Shown here piece after piece: positions 49,019 to 56,652 of a stretch of DNA of 64,000 bases. Positions within the stretch are counted from its first letter, which is position 1. Each line of letters starts with the position of its first letter. The position numbers and the translations under genes are program-made. This stretch comes from Yokenella regensburgei ATCC 49455. Lineage in GTDB: Bacteria; Pseudomonadota; Gammaproteobacteria; Enterobacterales; Enterobacteriaceae. The notes below the pieces were generated by a model that did no database searches, was not told where the DNA came from, and saw only the letters and a list, made by a program, of their open reading frames with translations. The DNA is taken from contig NZ_JMPS01000009.1 of assembly GCF_000735455.1 (NCBI RefSeq), positions 143,198 through 207,197 on the forward strand, read 5' to 3'.

Positions 49019-50133
49019 GCTTGTTGCTCCTTGTTCAGTACTTCAGCAATACGACGGGCGACGATATCCAGCTGTTCGCCGTTCACGCTGCGGACATCCG
49101 CTTCAATAATCCCTTCATTGGCTTTGTAACCACGGAAGTAAATGGCGTACTGGCCCTGCTTCAGCGCGCTGACCAGCTCACCGGTGGCAATACCGGTAAC
49201 GGCTTCATCAAATTTGATTTCGGTACGTGCGATATCACGGCCCGCACTGTCCCACACCACCCGGGCAGCGACGCCGTTCAGGGCATTAAGCTGGTTAATG
49301 AACGGGGTCATCTTCGCGACCATTTCATCACCGCTCTCTTTACGCGCGGTCAGGTAATGTTCGATAGCGCAGGTCAGGCCGAGGATCCCCTCTTTACCGA
49401 CCTTCATCGCACGGCCAATCCCGGCAGTCTGACGCTTAACCCACTCAACGTATTGAGTTTTACCAACCACCAGGCCGCTGGTTGGCCCTTCAATCGCTTT
49501 CGCGCCGCTGTAAATCACCAGATCAGCACCGGCACGGTAGTAGCACTGCAGATCTTCTTCTGCGGCAGCATCGACGATAAGCGGCAGGTTGTGCTTACGC
49601 GCTACCACCACCGCCTGCTCCACGCTCAGCATGCTCTTCTGCACGCAGTGGTGAGATTTGATGTAAAGGATAGCGGCCGTGCGCGGGGTAATGGCCGCGG
49701 CCAGCTGATCGGCAGAGCATTCGTTGGCGTAACCGGCTTCCACCAGCTTGCCGCCGCCCAGCGCCACCATGGTGCCAACCGGGGCACCAAAGTTGACGTT
49801 ATGGCCCTTCGGCATCACGATTTCGTTGTTCTCAACCGGGGTAACGTGCAGGTTTTCCAGCAACCAGTCGCTGTCTTTTACCAGCACCGCGGCGATAGAC
49901 TGGGCAATCCCGGCCGAAGCGCAGGACACGACGGTTGCACCTTCCACTTCCAGCAGCCCGGCGATGTATTCCCCGGTTTTATTGACCAGATCTTTCATCT
50001 CGAAATAGTGGTTCATGCCACTCATCACCGCCTCGACCACTTCCGGACGCGGGGTGGAAACCCCCAGTGCCGTCATACGGCCAGAGGTGTTAATGACTTG
50101 CTTTAAATGGTATTTCTCAAAAATTGAAGGCAT
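49015..50133 (-). CDS. DgaE-like PLP-dependent ammonia-lyase (SelA-related)
   Basis: 372 residues. Fold-type I PLP enzyme of the SelA-like group. It begins MPSIFEKYHLKQVINTSGRMTALGVS and has VSCASAGIAQSIAAVL, LPLIVDAAAEEDLQCYYRAGADLVIYSGAKAIEGP-like sequence with the PLP lysine in SGAKAIEGPTSG. Salmonella DgaE removes water and ammonia from D-glucosaminate-6-phosphate to give KDGP; this relative probably performs the same or a similar elimination. Overlaps the amidohydrolase gene by 17 bp and the aldolase gene by 4 bp. Confidence 0.88.
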   Translation of the reverse strand: MPSIFEKYHLKQVINTSGRMTALGVSTPRPEVVEAVMSGMNHYFEMKDLVNKTGEYIAGLLEVEGATVVSCASAGIAQSIAAVLVKDSDWLLENLHVTPVENNEIVMPKGHNVNFGAPVGTMVALGGGKLVEAGYANECSADQLAAAITPRTAAILYIKSHHCVQKSMLSVEQAVVVARKHNLPLIVDAAAEEDLQCYYRAGADLVIYSGAKAIEGPTSGLVVGKTQYVEWVKRQTAGIGRAMKVGKEGILGLTCAIEHYLTARKESGDEMVAKMTPFINQLNALNGVAARVVWDSAGRDIARTEIKFDEAVTGIATGELVSALKQGQYAIYFRGYKANEGIIEADVRSVNGEQLDIVARRIAEVLNKEQQA

Positions 50134-51250
50134 TTTCCGCGCTCCCTTGTTCGGTCATATAGCCCTTGCCCGCACGTACGGCGGCAAGCGGCACCAGAAT
50201 GTTATCTACCTGCAGGCTCTCTTTCTCGGCATCCACCATCACCACCGGCTCATGCTTCAGGGTGAAGAGGGTCAGGTCAGCATCAAGACCCGTCGTCAGA
50301 CGTCCTTTATGTGCCAGACGCAGGCCGTCGGCGGCGTTGGCGGTCACACAGTCGATCACCTGCGTTAACGTCATACCGATAGAGAGGAATTTAGACATCA
50401 CGCTCGCAAGCGATCTCACCGGGCCGTCGATACGGTTACGGCAATAGATGTCGGAGCTAATGGTGTGCGGCAGAATGCCCATGGCGATAGCGCGCTGCGC
50501 CACCGCGAAACTGAAGCTTGCAGTACCGTGGCCAACGTCGAGACGTACACCGCGCTGCAGCGCGCGGGTCACCGAAGCGCGCAGTTCACCTGCCGGGGTC
50601 AGAATGCGGTTAGGTTTACCGTTATAACAGTGGGTGATGATGTCTCCGGCGCTAAGGCGCTCGGCGATTTCATCGAGGTTCGGCGGGTTGTTGCCGATGT
50701 GAACCATCAGCGGCAGATCGCCGTTCTCTTTTTGCATCGCTTTAGCGCGGTCGAGCGGGGTAATGCCGTTCTCTCCCACCACGCTGCTGCTCATGCGTGC
50801 TTTAAGCCCGACGATAAAGTCCGGGCGGCGTTTCACCGCATCACGCACGGCGTCGGCATCAATATTGTCCATATTGGCCAGCTCGTTCTGGGCAATCAGC
50901 CCAACGCGAGAAATGTTCAGCAGTGCGTAAACGTCGGTGCTGGCTTTACGGGTCAGCTGCCAGAAATCATCAACGTCGTCGGCGCCGGTGCTGCCAGCAT
51001 CAATCACCGTCGTGACGCCGGTCGCGATGCCGACGCTGTCAGGTTCATCATGGTAGATCGGTGATTTCGGATAGCAATGAACGTGGGAATCAATCCAGCC
51101 TGCGCTGACGTAGGTCTTACCGTTCAGCTCAACGATGCTTTTCGCGGGCGCGGAAATGTCGCCCAGCGCTGCGATTTTGCCGTCCTGAATGGCGATATCG
51201 GTCAGGGTATCGTCGACGAGGCGCGCGCGGCGCAGGAGTAAATCAAACAT
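50117..51250 (-). CDS. amidohydrolase/deacetylase (EF_0837-like)
   Basis: 377 residues. Amidohydrolase-superfamily barrel: GWIDSHVHCYP (HxH metal site), a carboxylated-lysine candidate in IVGLKARMSSSVVG, metal histidines in LMVHIGNNPP and DIITHCYNG, and the catalytic Asp in HTISSDIYC. Cytoplasmic, with no signal peptide. Often misnamed dihydroorotase or adenine deaminase. Given its neighbours, the likely job is to remove an acyl group from an N-acyl amino-sugar acid, but this is inference. Confidence 0.87.
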   Translation of the reverse strand: MFDLLLRRARLVDDTLTDIAIQDGKIAALGDISAPAKSIVELNGKTYVSAGWIDSHVHCYPKSPIYHDEPDSVGIATGVTTVIDAGSTGADDVDDFWQLTRKASTDVYALLNISRVGLIAQNELANMDNIDADAVRDAVKRRPDFIVGLKARMSSSVVGENGITPLDRAKAMQKENGDLPLMVHIGNNPPNLDEIAERLSAGDIITHCYNGKPNRILTPAGELRASVTRALQRGVRLDVGHGTASFSFAVAQRAIAMGILPHTISSDIYCRNRIDGPVRSLASVMSKFLSIGMTLTQVIDCVTANAADGLRLAHKGRLTTGLDADLTLFTLKHEPVVMVDAEKESLQVDNILVPLAAVRAGKGYMTEQGSAENAFNF

Positions 51251-51292
51251 ATCTTTCTCCTGTGAGACAGGGCGCCGGAGCGCCCGAGGAAG

Positions 51293-51937
51293 TTAGCCGA
51301 TTGCGATAGGGAAAATGGAGCCTAAAATCATGGCGCCGAGGATCGCACCACCGGTGATCGGTTTCTGCCAGAGGTAAAACAGCAGCGCACCCACCAGAGA
51401 GCCAATCCCGATAGGAATGGAGGCGGTCATCGCGCTCAGAATAATCAACGGACCCAGGAAGCGGCCAGAGGCGTTACCTGCCCCCATCATAACGTCCGCC
51501 CCGTAGGTGGAGTCGCTCTGGTTGATGGTGAACTTACGCGCCAGGATAATGATGTAGCCAATCGCCAGACCAATCACCAGGCCGGTAATCAGGGAAGCAA
51601 TGAAGTTGGTCACCGGGAACATGATCCCCGCGCCCAGCAGCAGTGCCGGAACCCCCAGACCAACACCGGTCTGAATCGCACCACCGATATCAAGGATCCC
51701 CACCAGAGAGCCTTCAATAATACGGGCGAACAGGAAGCTCGCACCAAACGCCGCCACCGCACCGTAAGCCCCGGTATCGATGCCCGCTTTCAGCATTGCC
51801 ACGAAGGCCACTTCGTTGAACGCGCCAATACCGTAGAGATAGTACATGTGTGTCCCGGCGAACACGCCGGAGGAGAGCAGGCCAACGAAGATCGGGAACG
51901 ACCAGTCGGCAAACCAAAAACCTTTTTTCTCTTCCAT
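51293..51937 (-). CDS. DUF4310 membrane protein (EF_0833-like)
   Basis: 214 residues with about six hydrophobic segments and many Gly/Ala residues (ITGLVIGLAIGYIIILARK, GGAILGAMILGSIFPIAIG). The N-terminal MEEKKGFWFADWSFPIFVGLL is a family hallmark. AGGAG precedes the ATG, 12 bp after the DUF4311 stop. Presumed half of a transporter with DUF4311. A region NQSDSTYGADVMMGAGNASG resembles part of E. coli YhfT (see findings). Biochemistry unknown. Confidence 0.85.
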   Translation of the reverse strand: MEEKKGFWFADWSFPIFVGLLSSGVFAGTHMYYLYGIGAFNEVAFVAMLKAGIDTGAYGAVAAFGASFLFARIIEGSLVGILDIGGAIQTGVGLGVPALLLGAGIMFPVTNFIASLITGLVIGLAIGYIIILARKFTINQSDSTYGADVMMGAGNASGRFLGPLIILSAMTASIPIGIGSLVGALLFYLWQKPITGGAILGAMILGSIFPIAIG

Positions 51938-51949
51938 TACAGGCTCCTG

Positions 51950-52726
51950 TTATTTACCGCTGAGAGAGTTATGGATCAGATCCAGCCAGTTCGGCACGGT
52001 CATGTGGAAGGATTCGATCATCTTCATGTCGAAACCACGGAAGAAGGCGCTCAGGACAAACAGCGCAACGATGGCCGTCATCATCACTTTAGTGACGCGG
52101 TGCCAGCCACTCTCTTCCACGCCTTTACCGATCAGGATACCCAGCACCAGGCCCGGTACGGCGTTACCCATAATCAGCTGTGCGGCGCCGCCGAAGACGG
52201 TTGCCCAGAAACCTGATTTCTTACCGGCATCAATCGCCGCCAGCCAGAAAATAACCGGCATCACGGTGTTGACCAGCAGGTTTGCTGCGGGTACCAGCAC
52301 CTTAATCGCAGTAACCTGCAGCGCGGCCGGAACGGAGGACGCGGTGAGGTTCAGGAAGGCGACAACAATCATGCCGATGATGCCGCAGGCAATCGCCATT
52401 TTACGCGGGTCATGCAGCGTCTCGCCGACGTTACGGTTTTTGATCATCAGCGCTGCCGCACCCCAGTTCGGGATAATGCGGTGATCAACGTCCTGAGTGA
52501 ACGCACCTGCTGCAACGGAAGAAGCCCAGGCGTTAAAGAAGAAGCCCAGCCCAAAGGAGAAGTGAGAAGCCGGATCCCCTTCGCAGGAATTCAGTTCCCC
52601 CAACGTACGAAAAGCACCCATCCCCTGTGTGGTGGGCGCGTGAAACATGCGTGCAGCACCTGCGCCCACACCAACGCCGACCAGGCCGCCGATGATGAGC
52701 GATTTTATTAATATAATTAGGAACAT
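51950..52726 (-). CDS. DUF4311 membrane protein (EF_0832-like)
   Basis: 258 residues with about six membrane segments. N-terminal helix IILIKSLIIGGLVGVGVGAG, then the conserved ARMFHAPTTQGMGAFRTLGELNSCEGDPASHFSFGLGFFF loop with a conserved Cys and His. The internal loops are long enough to hold a substrate or phosphate-handling site. Start 21 bp after the DUF4312 stop. Confidence 0.85.
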   Translation of the reverse strand: MFLIILIKSLIIGGLVGVGVGAGAARMFHAPTTQGMGAFRTLGELNSCEGDPASHFSFGLGFFFNAWASSVAAGAFTQDVDHRIIPNWGAAALMIKNRNVGETLHDPRKMAIACGIIGMIVVAFLNLTASSVPAALQVTAIKVLVPAANLLVNTVMPVIFWLAAIDAGKKSGFWATVFGGAAQLIMGNAVPGLVLGILIGKGVEESGWHRVTKVMMTAIVALFVLSAFFRGFDMKMIESFHMTVPNWLDLIHNSLSGK

Positions 52727-52747
52727 CAGTCTGCCCTTCTGTGTAGT

Positions 52748-53047
52748 TTATTTCTGCGTGACAAAATCAACCTTATCCAGATTGATGGCGGTCACGTTGA
52801 CAGTGACATCCAGCTCCACGCTGTAAGACTGTCTTTCCCGGCGCAAAAAGATGAATAAGAAGGCTTCTTTTCGTACCGTTTCACGCGCCTGAACAACCTG
52901 CACATCCTGTGGCTCAATACGCAGTAAAATATGCGGTGACGCTTTCATCACCGCGGCTTGTACCTGGTTGAGAGCATCGGCAAAAGCGCGCGCTTTTGCC
53001 TCGCCTTTGCCCTTCACCCTGACCGTTGTGGTGAATTGTTCTTTCAT
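52748..53047 (-). CDS. DUF4312 protein (EF_0831-like)
   Basis: 99 residues from the ATG at 53047, 2 bp after the SFCGS gene stop. Soluble and basic; begins MKEQFTTTVRVKGKGEAKARAF and has alternating beta strands (YSVELDVTVNVTAI). No catalytic motif recognised. Always seen with the SFCGS, DUF4311 and DUF4310 proteins in the gene sets I know, so probably a subunit or accessory protein of the transporter. Confidence 0.83.
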   Translation of the reverse strand: MKEQFTTTVRVKGKGEAKARAFADALNQVQAAVMKASPHILLRIEPQDVQVVQARETVRKEAFLFIFLRRERQSYSVELDVTVNVTAINLDKVDFVTQK

Positions 53048-53049
53048 CG

Positions 53050-53412
53050 TTATGCGCCGTGTTTCTTCTGCCACGCCTGAACCAGACGCTCGCCCAGCTC
53101 TTCTTTGTCCATAAAGCCGAAGCCCAGCACGTTGCAGCCTTCGTTGATGGCAGTAACGCCTTCGTCAACAGAGCGCATGCCGTACTTAGCTTTGTAGCCG
53201 TACTTGGTCTGCGCGGTGATTGCACCTGCGCCGCCGCTGCCGCAGAAGGAGATACCGAAGGTCGCGTTTTCCGCCTTCATGACGTCACCCAGTTTCATAT
53301 CTGCGGCAACACCTGGAACCACAACGGCACGTCCACCGGCCTTCTCAACGCCTGCGGCGACTTTCTGTCCTTTGCCAAGACGATCGCCAATCACTACGGT
53401 AATCTGTTCCAT
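53050..53412 (-). CDS. SFCGS-family glycine-rich protein (EF_0830-like)
   Basis: 120 residues from the ATG at 53412 with AAGGAG upstream; the longer ORF overlaps the PRD gene. Conserved core ATFGISFCGSGGAGAITAQ (about residues 50-68) followed by KYGYKAKYGMRS. Cys57 in a glycine-rich loop after a beta strand looks like the phosphocysteine loop of PTS IIB proteins. Soluble. Function unknown. Confidence 0.87.
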   Translation of the reverse strand: MEQITVVIGDRLGKGQKVAAGVEKAGGRAVVVPGVAADMKLGDVMKAENATFGISFCGSGGAGAITAQTKYGYKAKYGMRSVDEGVTAINEGCNVLGFGFMDKEELGERLVQAWQKKHGA

Positions 53413-53422
53413 GTTTTGCTCC

Positions 53423-53743
53423 TTAAAGGTTATCTTTCGCGACTTCAAAGTGAACGGACAGCAGCCAGGCTTCTTCCTCAGGAAGGTTACCGAACTCTGC
53501 GACCACTTCTCGGGCAAGCCGCATTGAATCTTCTGAAATTTCTTCGAACAGGCTGGCTTCCACTTCCGGCAGCGGCTCGCCGGTCACTGACCGGTGCGCC
53601 ATTGCGCGAACATGAGAAGTCAGCATCTGCTCCTGTACTTCATTGGGGATGATGTTGTGGCGGCTGAGCAGCGCATAGGTGCGCGCCAGCATGGTGTCGG
53701 CAAGTTTCTCAGTCTGAACTGCCAGGTCCCCAACGTCGTTCAT
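53423..53743 (-). CDS. stand-alone PRD-domain protein (EF_0829-like)
   Basis: 106 residues from the ATG at 53743, which has GGAGTG upstream. A single PRD fold with histidines in SHVRAMAHRS and LLSVHFEVAKDNL and no DNA-binding domain. First gene of the operon. Without a DNA-binding part it may act as a phosphorylatable partner of the island's regulator or transporter. The next gene starts 11 bp after its stop. Confidence 0.85.
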   Translation of the reverse strand: MNDVGDLAVQTEKLADTMLARTYALLSRHNIIPNEVQEQMLTSHVRAMAHRSVTGEPLPEVEASLFEEISEDSMRLAREVVAEFGNLPEEEAWLLSVHFEVAKDNL

Positions 53744-53830
53744 TACCACTCCGTTTATCACTCGTCTTACCCCGTTAATGTCTCTGGGATAAAACTTAAC
53801 GTCGGGGGGAAAGAGTTTGTAGCGAGTTGT

Positions 53831-53850
53831 TTTCCACTTCGAAGTGGAAA
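53831..53850. promoter_or_regulatory. perfect 20-bp palindrome, operator candidate
   Basis: TTTCCACTTCGAAGTGGAAA, two perfect 10-bp arms with no spacer, 88 bp before the PRD gene start. Fits a dimeric DNA-binding regulator such as the PRD/EIIB/EIIA protein at 45083-46993. Confidence 0.7.
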
Positions 53851-53914
53851 GGAAATCGGCGGCAGTGATCTGTGCCACATTATTCGCGTGATTACGTTCA
53901 AATGACTGGATTTA

Positions 53915-53930
53915 CGTGATGAATATCACA
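53915..53930. promoter_or_regulatory. CRP site upstream of the operon
   Basis: CGTGA-TGAATA-TCACA, nine of ten consensus bases. Implies carbon catabolite control of the transport and catabolic genes. Confidence 0.78.
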
Positions 53931-54074
53931 GCCCAGGAGGTGAAAAACGGTGGCCCGGCAGAGAAAAAGTCTGGAAAGCTTCTCGTAAAAATGTGATGCC
54001 GATAAGGTTTACTTATGGGGAAAGGCTATGCTGCTGGCAGGTGTCTGAGGCGTTGCGCCCCGGCGAGAAAAGAA

Positions 54075-54095
54075 GGGGGAATTCCGAACTCCCCC
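54075..54095 (-). terminator. cybC terminator
   Basis: On the minus strand GGGGGA, 9-nt loop, TCCCCC then TTCTTTTC: stem with a T-rich tail about 35 bp after cybC. Confidence 0.75.
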
Positions 54096-54129
54096 ACTCT
54101 GCGCATGAGGACGTAAGCCCAGGCGCCTG

Positions 54130-54519
54130 TTAGCGATACTTCTGGTGGTAGGTATTGCGGGTCGCGACAAAATCCTGAGAAGCGGTCTGCGCCTCCTGTA
54201 CTTTGCCTTCATCCACCAGCTTCAGCGCGCCATCAATCTGGCCCACCAGCGTTTGCAGACCGTGGCGGTAATCTTTCATCTCTGCGCTGTCGGCCGCTTT
54301 GCTTTCAAGCTTCGGTGGCGTCTGCTGCTGGGCATCAAGCGCCGCGGTACGCATCTTCGTCAACGCGTCCTTCATTTCAGCAGCATTAGTGCTTTTCTGG
54401 ACAATTTTCAGATTCGCGCTGAGCGTATCCATATCGGTTTCCAGATCGGCGGCAAACGCCTGAACCGAACTGAATGCCAGAGTGGATACCGCCAACATCG
54501 CGAGGAGTTTTTTACGCAT
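54130..54519 (-). CDS. cybC: cytochrome b562
   Basis: 129 residues with a signal peptide cut after VQAFA (about residue 23). The mature protein is a four-helix bundle with haem ligands Met (DLETDMDTL) and His ([10 protein letters not shown]). Soluble periplasmic electron carrier. Complete here, unlike some E. coli strains with a damaged copy. Confidence 0.95.
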   Translation of the reverse strand: MRKKLLAMLAVSTLAFSSVQAFAADLETDMDTLSANLKIVQKSTNAAEMKDALTKMRTAALDAQQQTPPKLESKAADSAEMKDYRHGLQTLVGQIDGALKLVDEGKVQEAQTASQDFVATRNTYHQKYR

Positions 54520-54570
54520 TGCTCACTTCCTTTTGGTTATAGGGCGCGGCAGGTCGCGCCAATAAGTGAA

Positions 54571-55923
54571 TCATTGCCCGGCGATTTTCATCTCCGGTAA
54601 CAGCACAGAACCACACTGAATATTGCTTCGGGTTTCAATATCGTCGGCGATAGTGACAATATTACGCCACATATCTTTAAGATTACCGGCGATCGTGATT
54701 TCACTCACCGGATACTGGATCTCGCCATTCTCAACCCAGAAACCGGAGGCACCGCGTGAATAATCACCGGTGACACCACTGACACCCTGCCCCATGAGTT
54801 CGGTCACCACAAGTCCGGTGCCCATTTCTTTGAGTAACTTTTCAAATCCGAGGCCACGACCGGCAATACGCCAGTTGTGGATACCGCCCGCATGCCCGGT
54901 GCTTTGCAGGCCCAGTTTACGTGCGGAATAGTTGGTCAGCAGCCATTGGGTCAGAATGCCATCTTTCACGATATCGCGGCGCGTGGTGGCAACCCCTTCG
55001 CTGTCAAACGGCGTAGAAGCCAGCCCTTTCAGCAGGTGTGGATGCTCTTCAATCGTCAGCCACTCCGGCAGGATTTGCTTGCCGAGCGAGTCGAGCAGGA
55101 ACGTTGATTTACGGTAAACCGCACCGCCAGCAATCGCACCGACCAGGTGCCCGAAGAGACCGGTTGCCACTTCAGGGGCAAAAATCACCGGCGCTTTCAT
55201 GGTTGAGAGCTTACGCGGCGACAGGCGAGCGAGGGTGCGTCGTGCACACTCTTCCCCTACCCATTCCGGGGTCTGCAGGTCGCCCATCGCGCGGCCAATG
55301 GTATAGGCGTAATCCCGCTCCATATCACCATCATGCTCGGCGATGACACAGCTTGAAAGAGAGTGGCGGGTAGAGCAGTAGCTCTGCAGCATGCCGTGGC
55401 TGTTGCCAAACACTTTGATGCCGTAATGGCTGTTAAAGCTGCCGCCTTCGGTATTGGTGATGCGCTTATCAGCCTTGAGCGAAGCCTGCTCTGCGCGGGC
55501 AGCAAGCTCAATGGCCTCGTCCGGAGAGATTTCTGCCGGATGGAAGAGATCTAGATCCGGGGCGTCGAACGCCAGCAGGGATTTTTCAGCGACGCCGGCG
55601 CATGGATCCGGTGAGGTGTAGCGCGCGATATCCAGCGCAGCCTGCACCGTACGGGCGATGGCCTCCGGGCTGAGATCGGTGGAAGAGGCGCTGCCTTTGC
55701 GGTTCTGGTGATAAACCGTAATCCCAAGCGCACCGTCGCTGTTAAATTCAACGTTTTCAACTTCGCCATAACGCGTGCTGACGCTAATGCCGGTCGTTTT
55801 CGACACCGCAACCTCGGCACCATCTGATTTACCTGATGCCAGCTCCAGTGCGGTGGATACGGCTTTCTCCAGTGCGTTACGCTGCTCTGCAACTTGTGTG
55901 ATTACTTTCATCGCCAATGCCAT
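54571..55923 (-). CDS. pmbA: metalloprotease TldE subunit (PmbA)
   Basis: 450 residues from the ATG at 55923, giving [14 protein letters not shown] as in E. coli; the upstream 23 codons are not conserved. TldD/TldE family. TldE lacks the zinc HExxxH motif itself and pairs with TldD for proteolysis of microcin B17 precursor and CcdA. Divergent from yjgA. Confidence 0.95.
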   Translation of the reverse strand: MALAMKVITQVAEQRNALEKAVSTALELASGKSDGAEVAVSKTTGISVSTRYGEVENVEFNSDGALGITVYHQNRKGSASSTDLSPEAIARTVQAALDIARYTSPDPCAGVAEKSLLAFDAPDLDLFHPAEISPDEAIELAARAEQASLKADKRITNTEGGSFNSHYGIKVFGNSHGMLQSYCSTRHSLSSCVIAEHDGDMERDYAYTIGRAMGDLQTPEWVGEECARRTLARLSPRKLSTMKAPVIFAPEVATGLFGHLVGAIAGGAVYRKSTFLLDSLGKQILPEWLTIEEHPHLLKGLASTPFDSEGVATTRRDIVKDGILTQWLLTNYSARKLGLQSTGHAGGIHNWRIAGRGLGFEKLLKEMGTGLVVTELMGQGVSGVTGDYSRGASGFWVENGEIQYPVSEITIAGNLKDMWRNIVTIADDIETRSNIQCGSVLLPEMKIAGQ

Positions 55924-56018
55924 AATGAGTGAAGAGATTCTTTGAAGTCTAACAGAGAACCGATTTCCAGTGTGCCCCTTAACTGGTAACATGTGCCTCT
56001 TTTTTTAAGGAGCCTGAA

Positions 56019-56570
56019 ATGACTAAGCAGCCCGAAGACTGGCTCGACGACGTACCCGGTGACGACATCGAAGACGAAGATGACGAGATTATCTGGGTCA
56101 GCAAAAGCGAAATTAAGCGCGACGCCGAGGAGCTGAAAAGGCTCGGTGCCGAGATGGTTGATCTTGGGAAAAACGCACTGGACAAGATCCCGCTGGATCA
56201 AGACCTGCGTGACGCCATTGAACTGGCGCAGAAGATCAAGAAAGAAGGCCGCCGCCGCCAGCTGCAGCTGATTGGTAAAATGCTGCGTAACCGCGACGTT
56301 GATCCTATCCGCCAGGCACTTGATAAGCTGAAGAACCGTCACAACCAGCAGGTTGCGCTGTTCCACAAGCTGGAGCATCTGCGCGATCGTCTGATTGATG
56401 AGGGAGACGACGCGATTACTGAAGTGCTGAACCTGTGGCCAGACGCCGACCGCCAGCAGCTGCGGACGCTCATCCGCAACGCGAAGAAAGAGAAAGAAGG
56501 GAATAAACCGCCGAAATCGGCGCGCCTGATTTTCCAGTTTCTGCGCGAACTGGCAGAAAGCGAAGGCTAA
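56019..56570 (+). CDS. yjgA: ribosome-associated protein DarP/YjgA
   Basis: 183 residues, highly charged and helical (DUF615). The N-terminal acidic stretch [22 protein letters not shown] and the [14 protein letters not shown] core are characteristic. Binds late 50S assembly intermediates. AAGGAG site before the ATG. Confidence 0.95.
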   Translation: MTKQPEDWLDDVPGDDIEDEDDEIIWVSKSEIKRDAEELKRLGAEMVDLGKNALDKIPLDQDLRDAIELAQKIKKEGRRRQLQLIGKMLRNRDVDPIRQALDKLKNRHNQQVALFHKLEHLRDRLIDEGDDAITEVLNLWPDADRQQLRTLIRNAKKEKEGNKPPKSARLIFQFLRELAESEG

Positions 56571-56617
56571 TACCGCTTTCGCTCCTCATCTCGCTACAGA
56601 AGTCAGGGTGGTGAGAT

Positions 56618-56640
56618 CCCTCTCCCTTGATGGGAGAGGG
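56618..56640. terminator. palindrome between convergent yjgA and mpl, copy 7
   Basis: CCCTCTCCC, TTGAT, GGGAGAGGG: perfect 9-bp stem, followed by TCAGAGTGAGGG-type extension. Confidence 0.7.
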
Positions 56641-56652
56641 TCAGAGTGAGGG

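Larger units (their letters stand above)
53744..54129. other. regulatory region of the PRD/SFCGS operon and 3' end of cybC
   Basis: 386 bp without a convincing gene. It contains a cybC terminator (54075-54095), a CRP site (53915-53930), an AATAAT -10 candidate (53884-53879) and a 20-bp palindrome (53831-53850). Confidence 0.7.

Noticed and set aside
53744..53878. N-terminal extension of the PRD gene to a GTG at 53878
   Set aside because: The extension runs through the 20-bp palindrome, has no ribosome site and no PRD similarity; the ATG at 53743 has GGAGTG upstream.
53856..53880. Possible sigma-54 promoter (TGGCAC...CTGCC on the minus strand)
   Set aside because: GG to GC spacing is one base too long and the regulator lacks a sigma-54 interaction domain.
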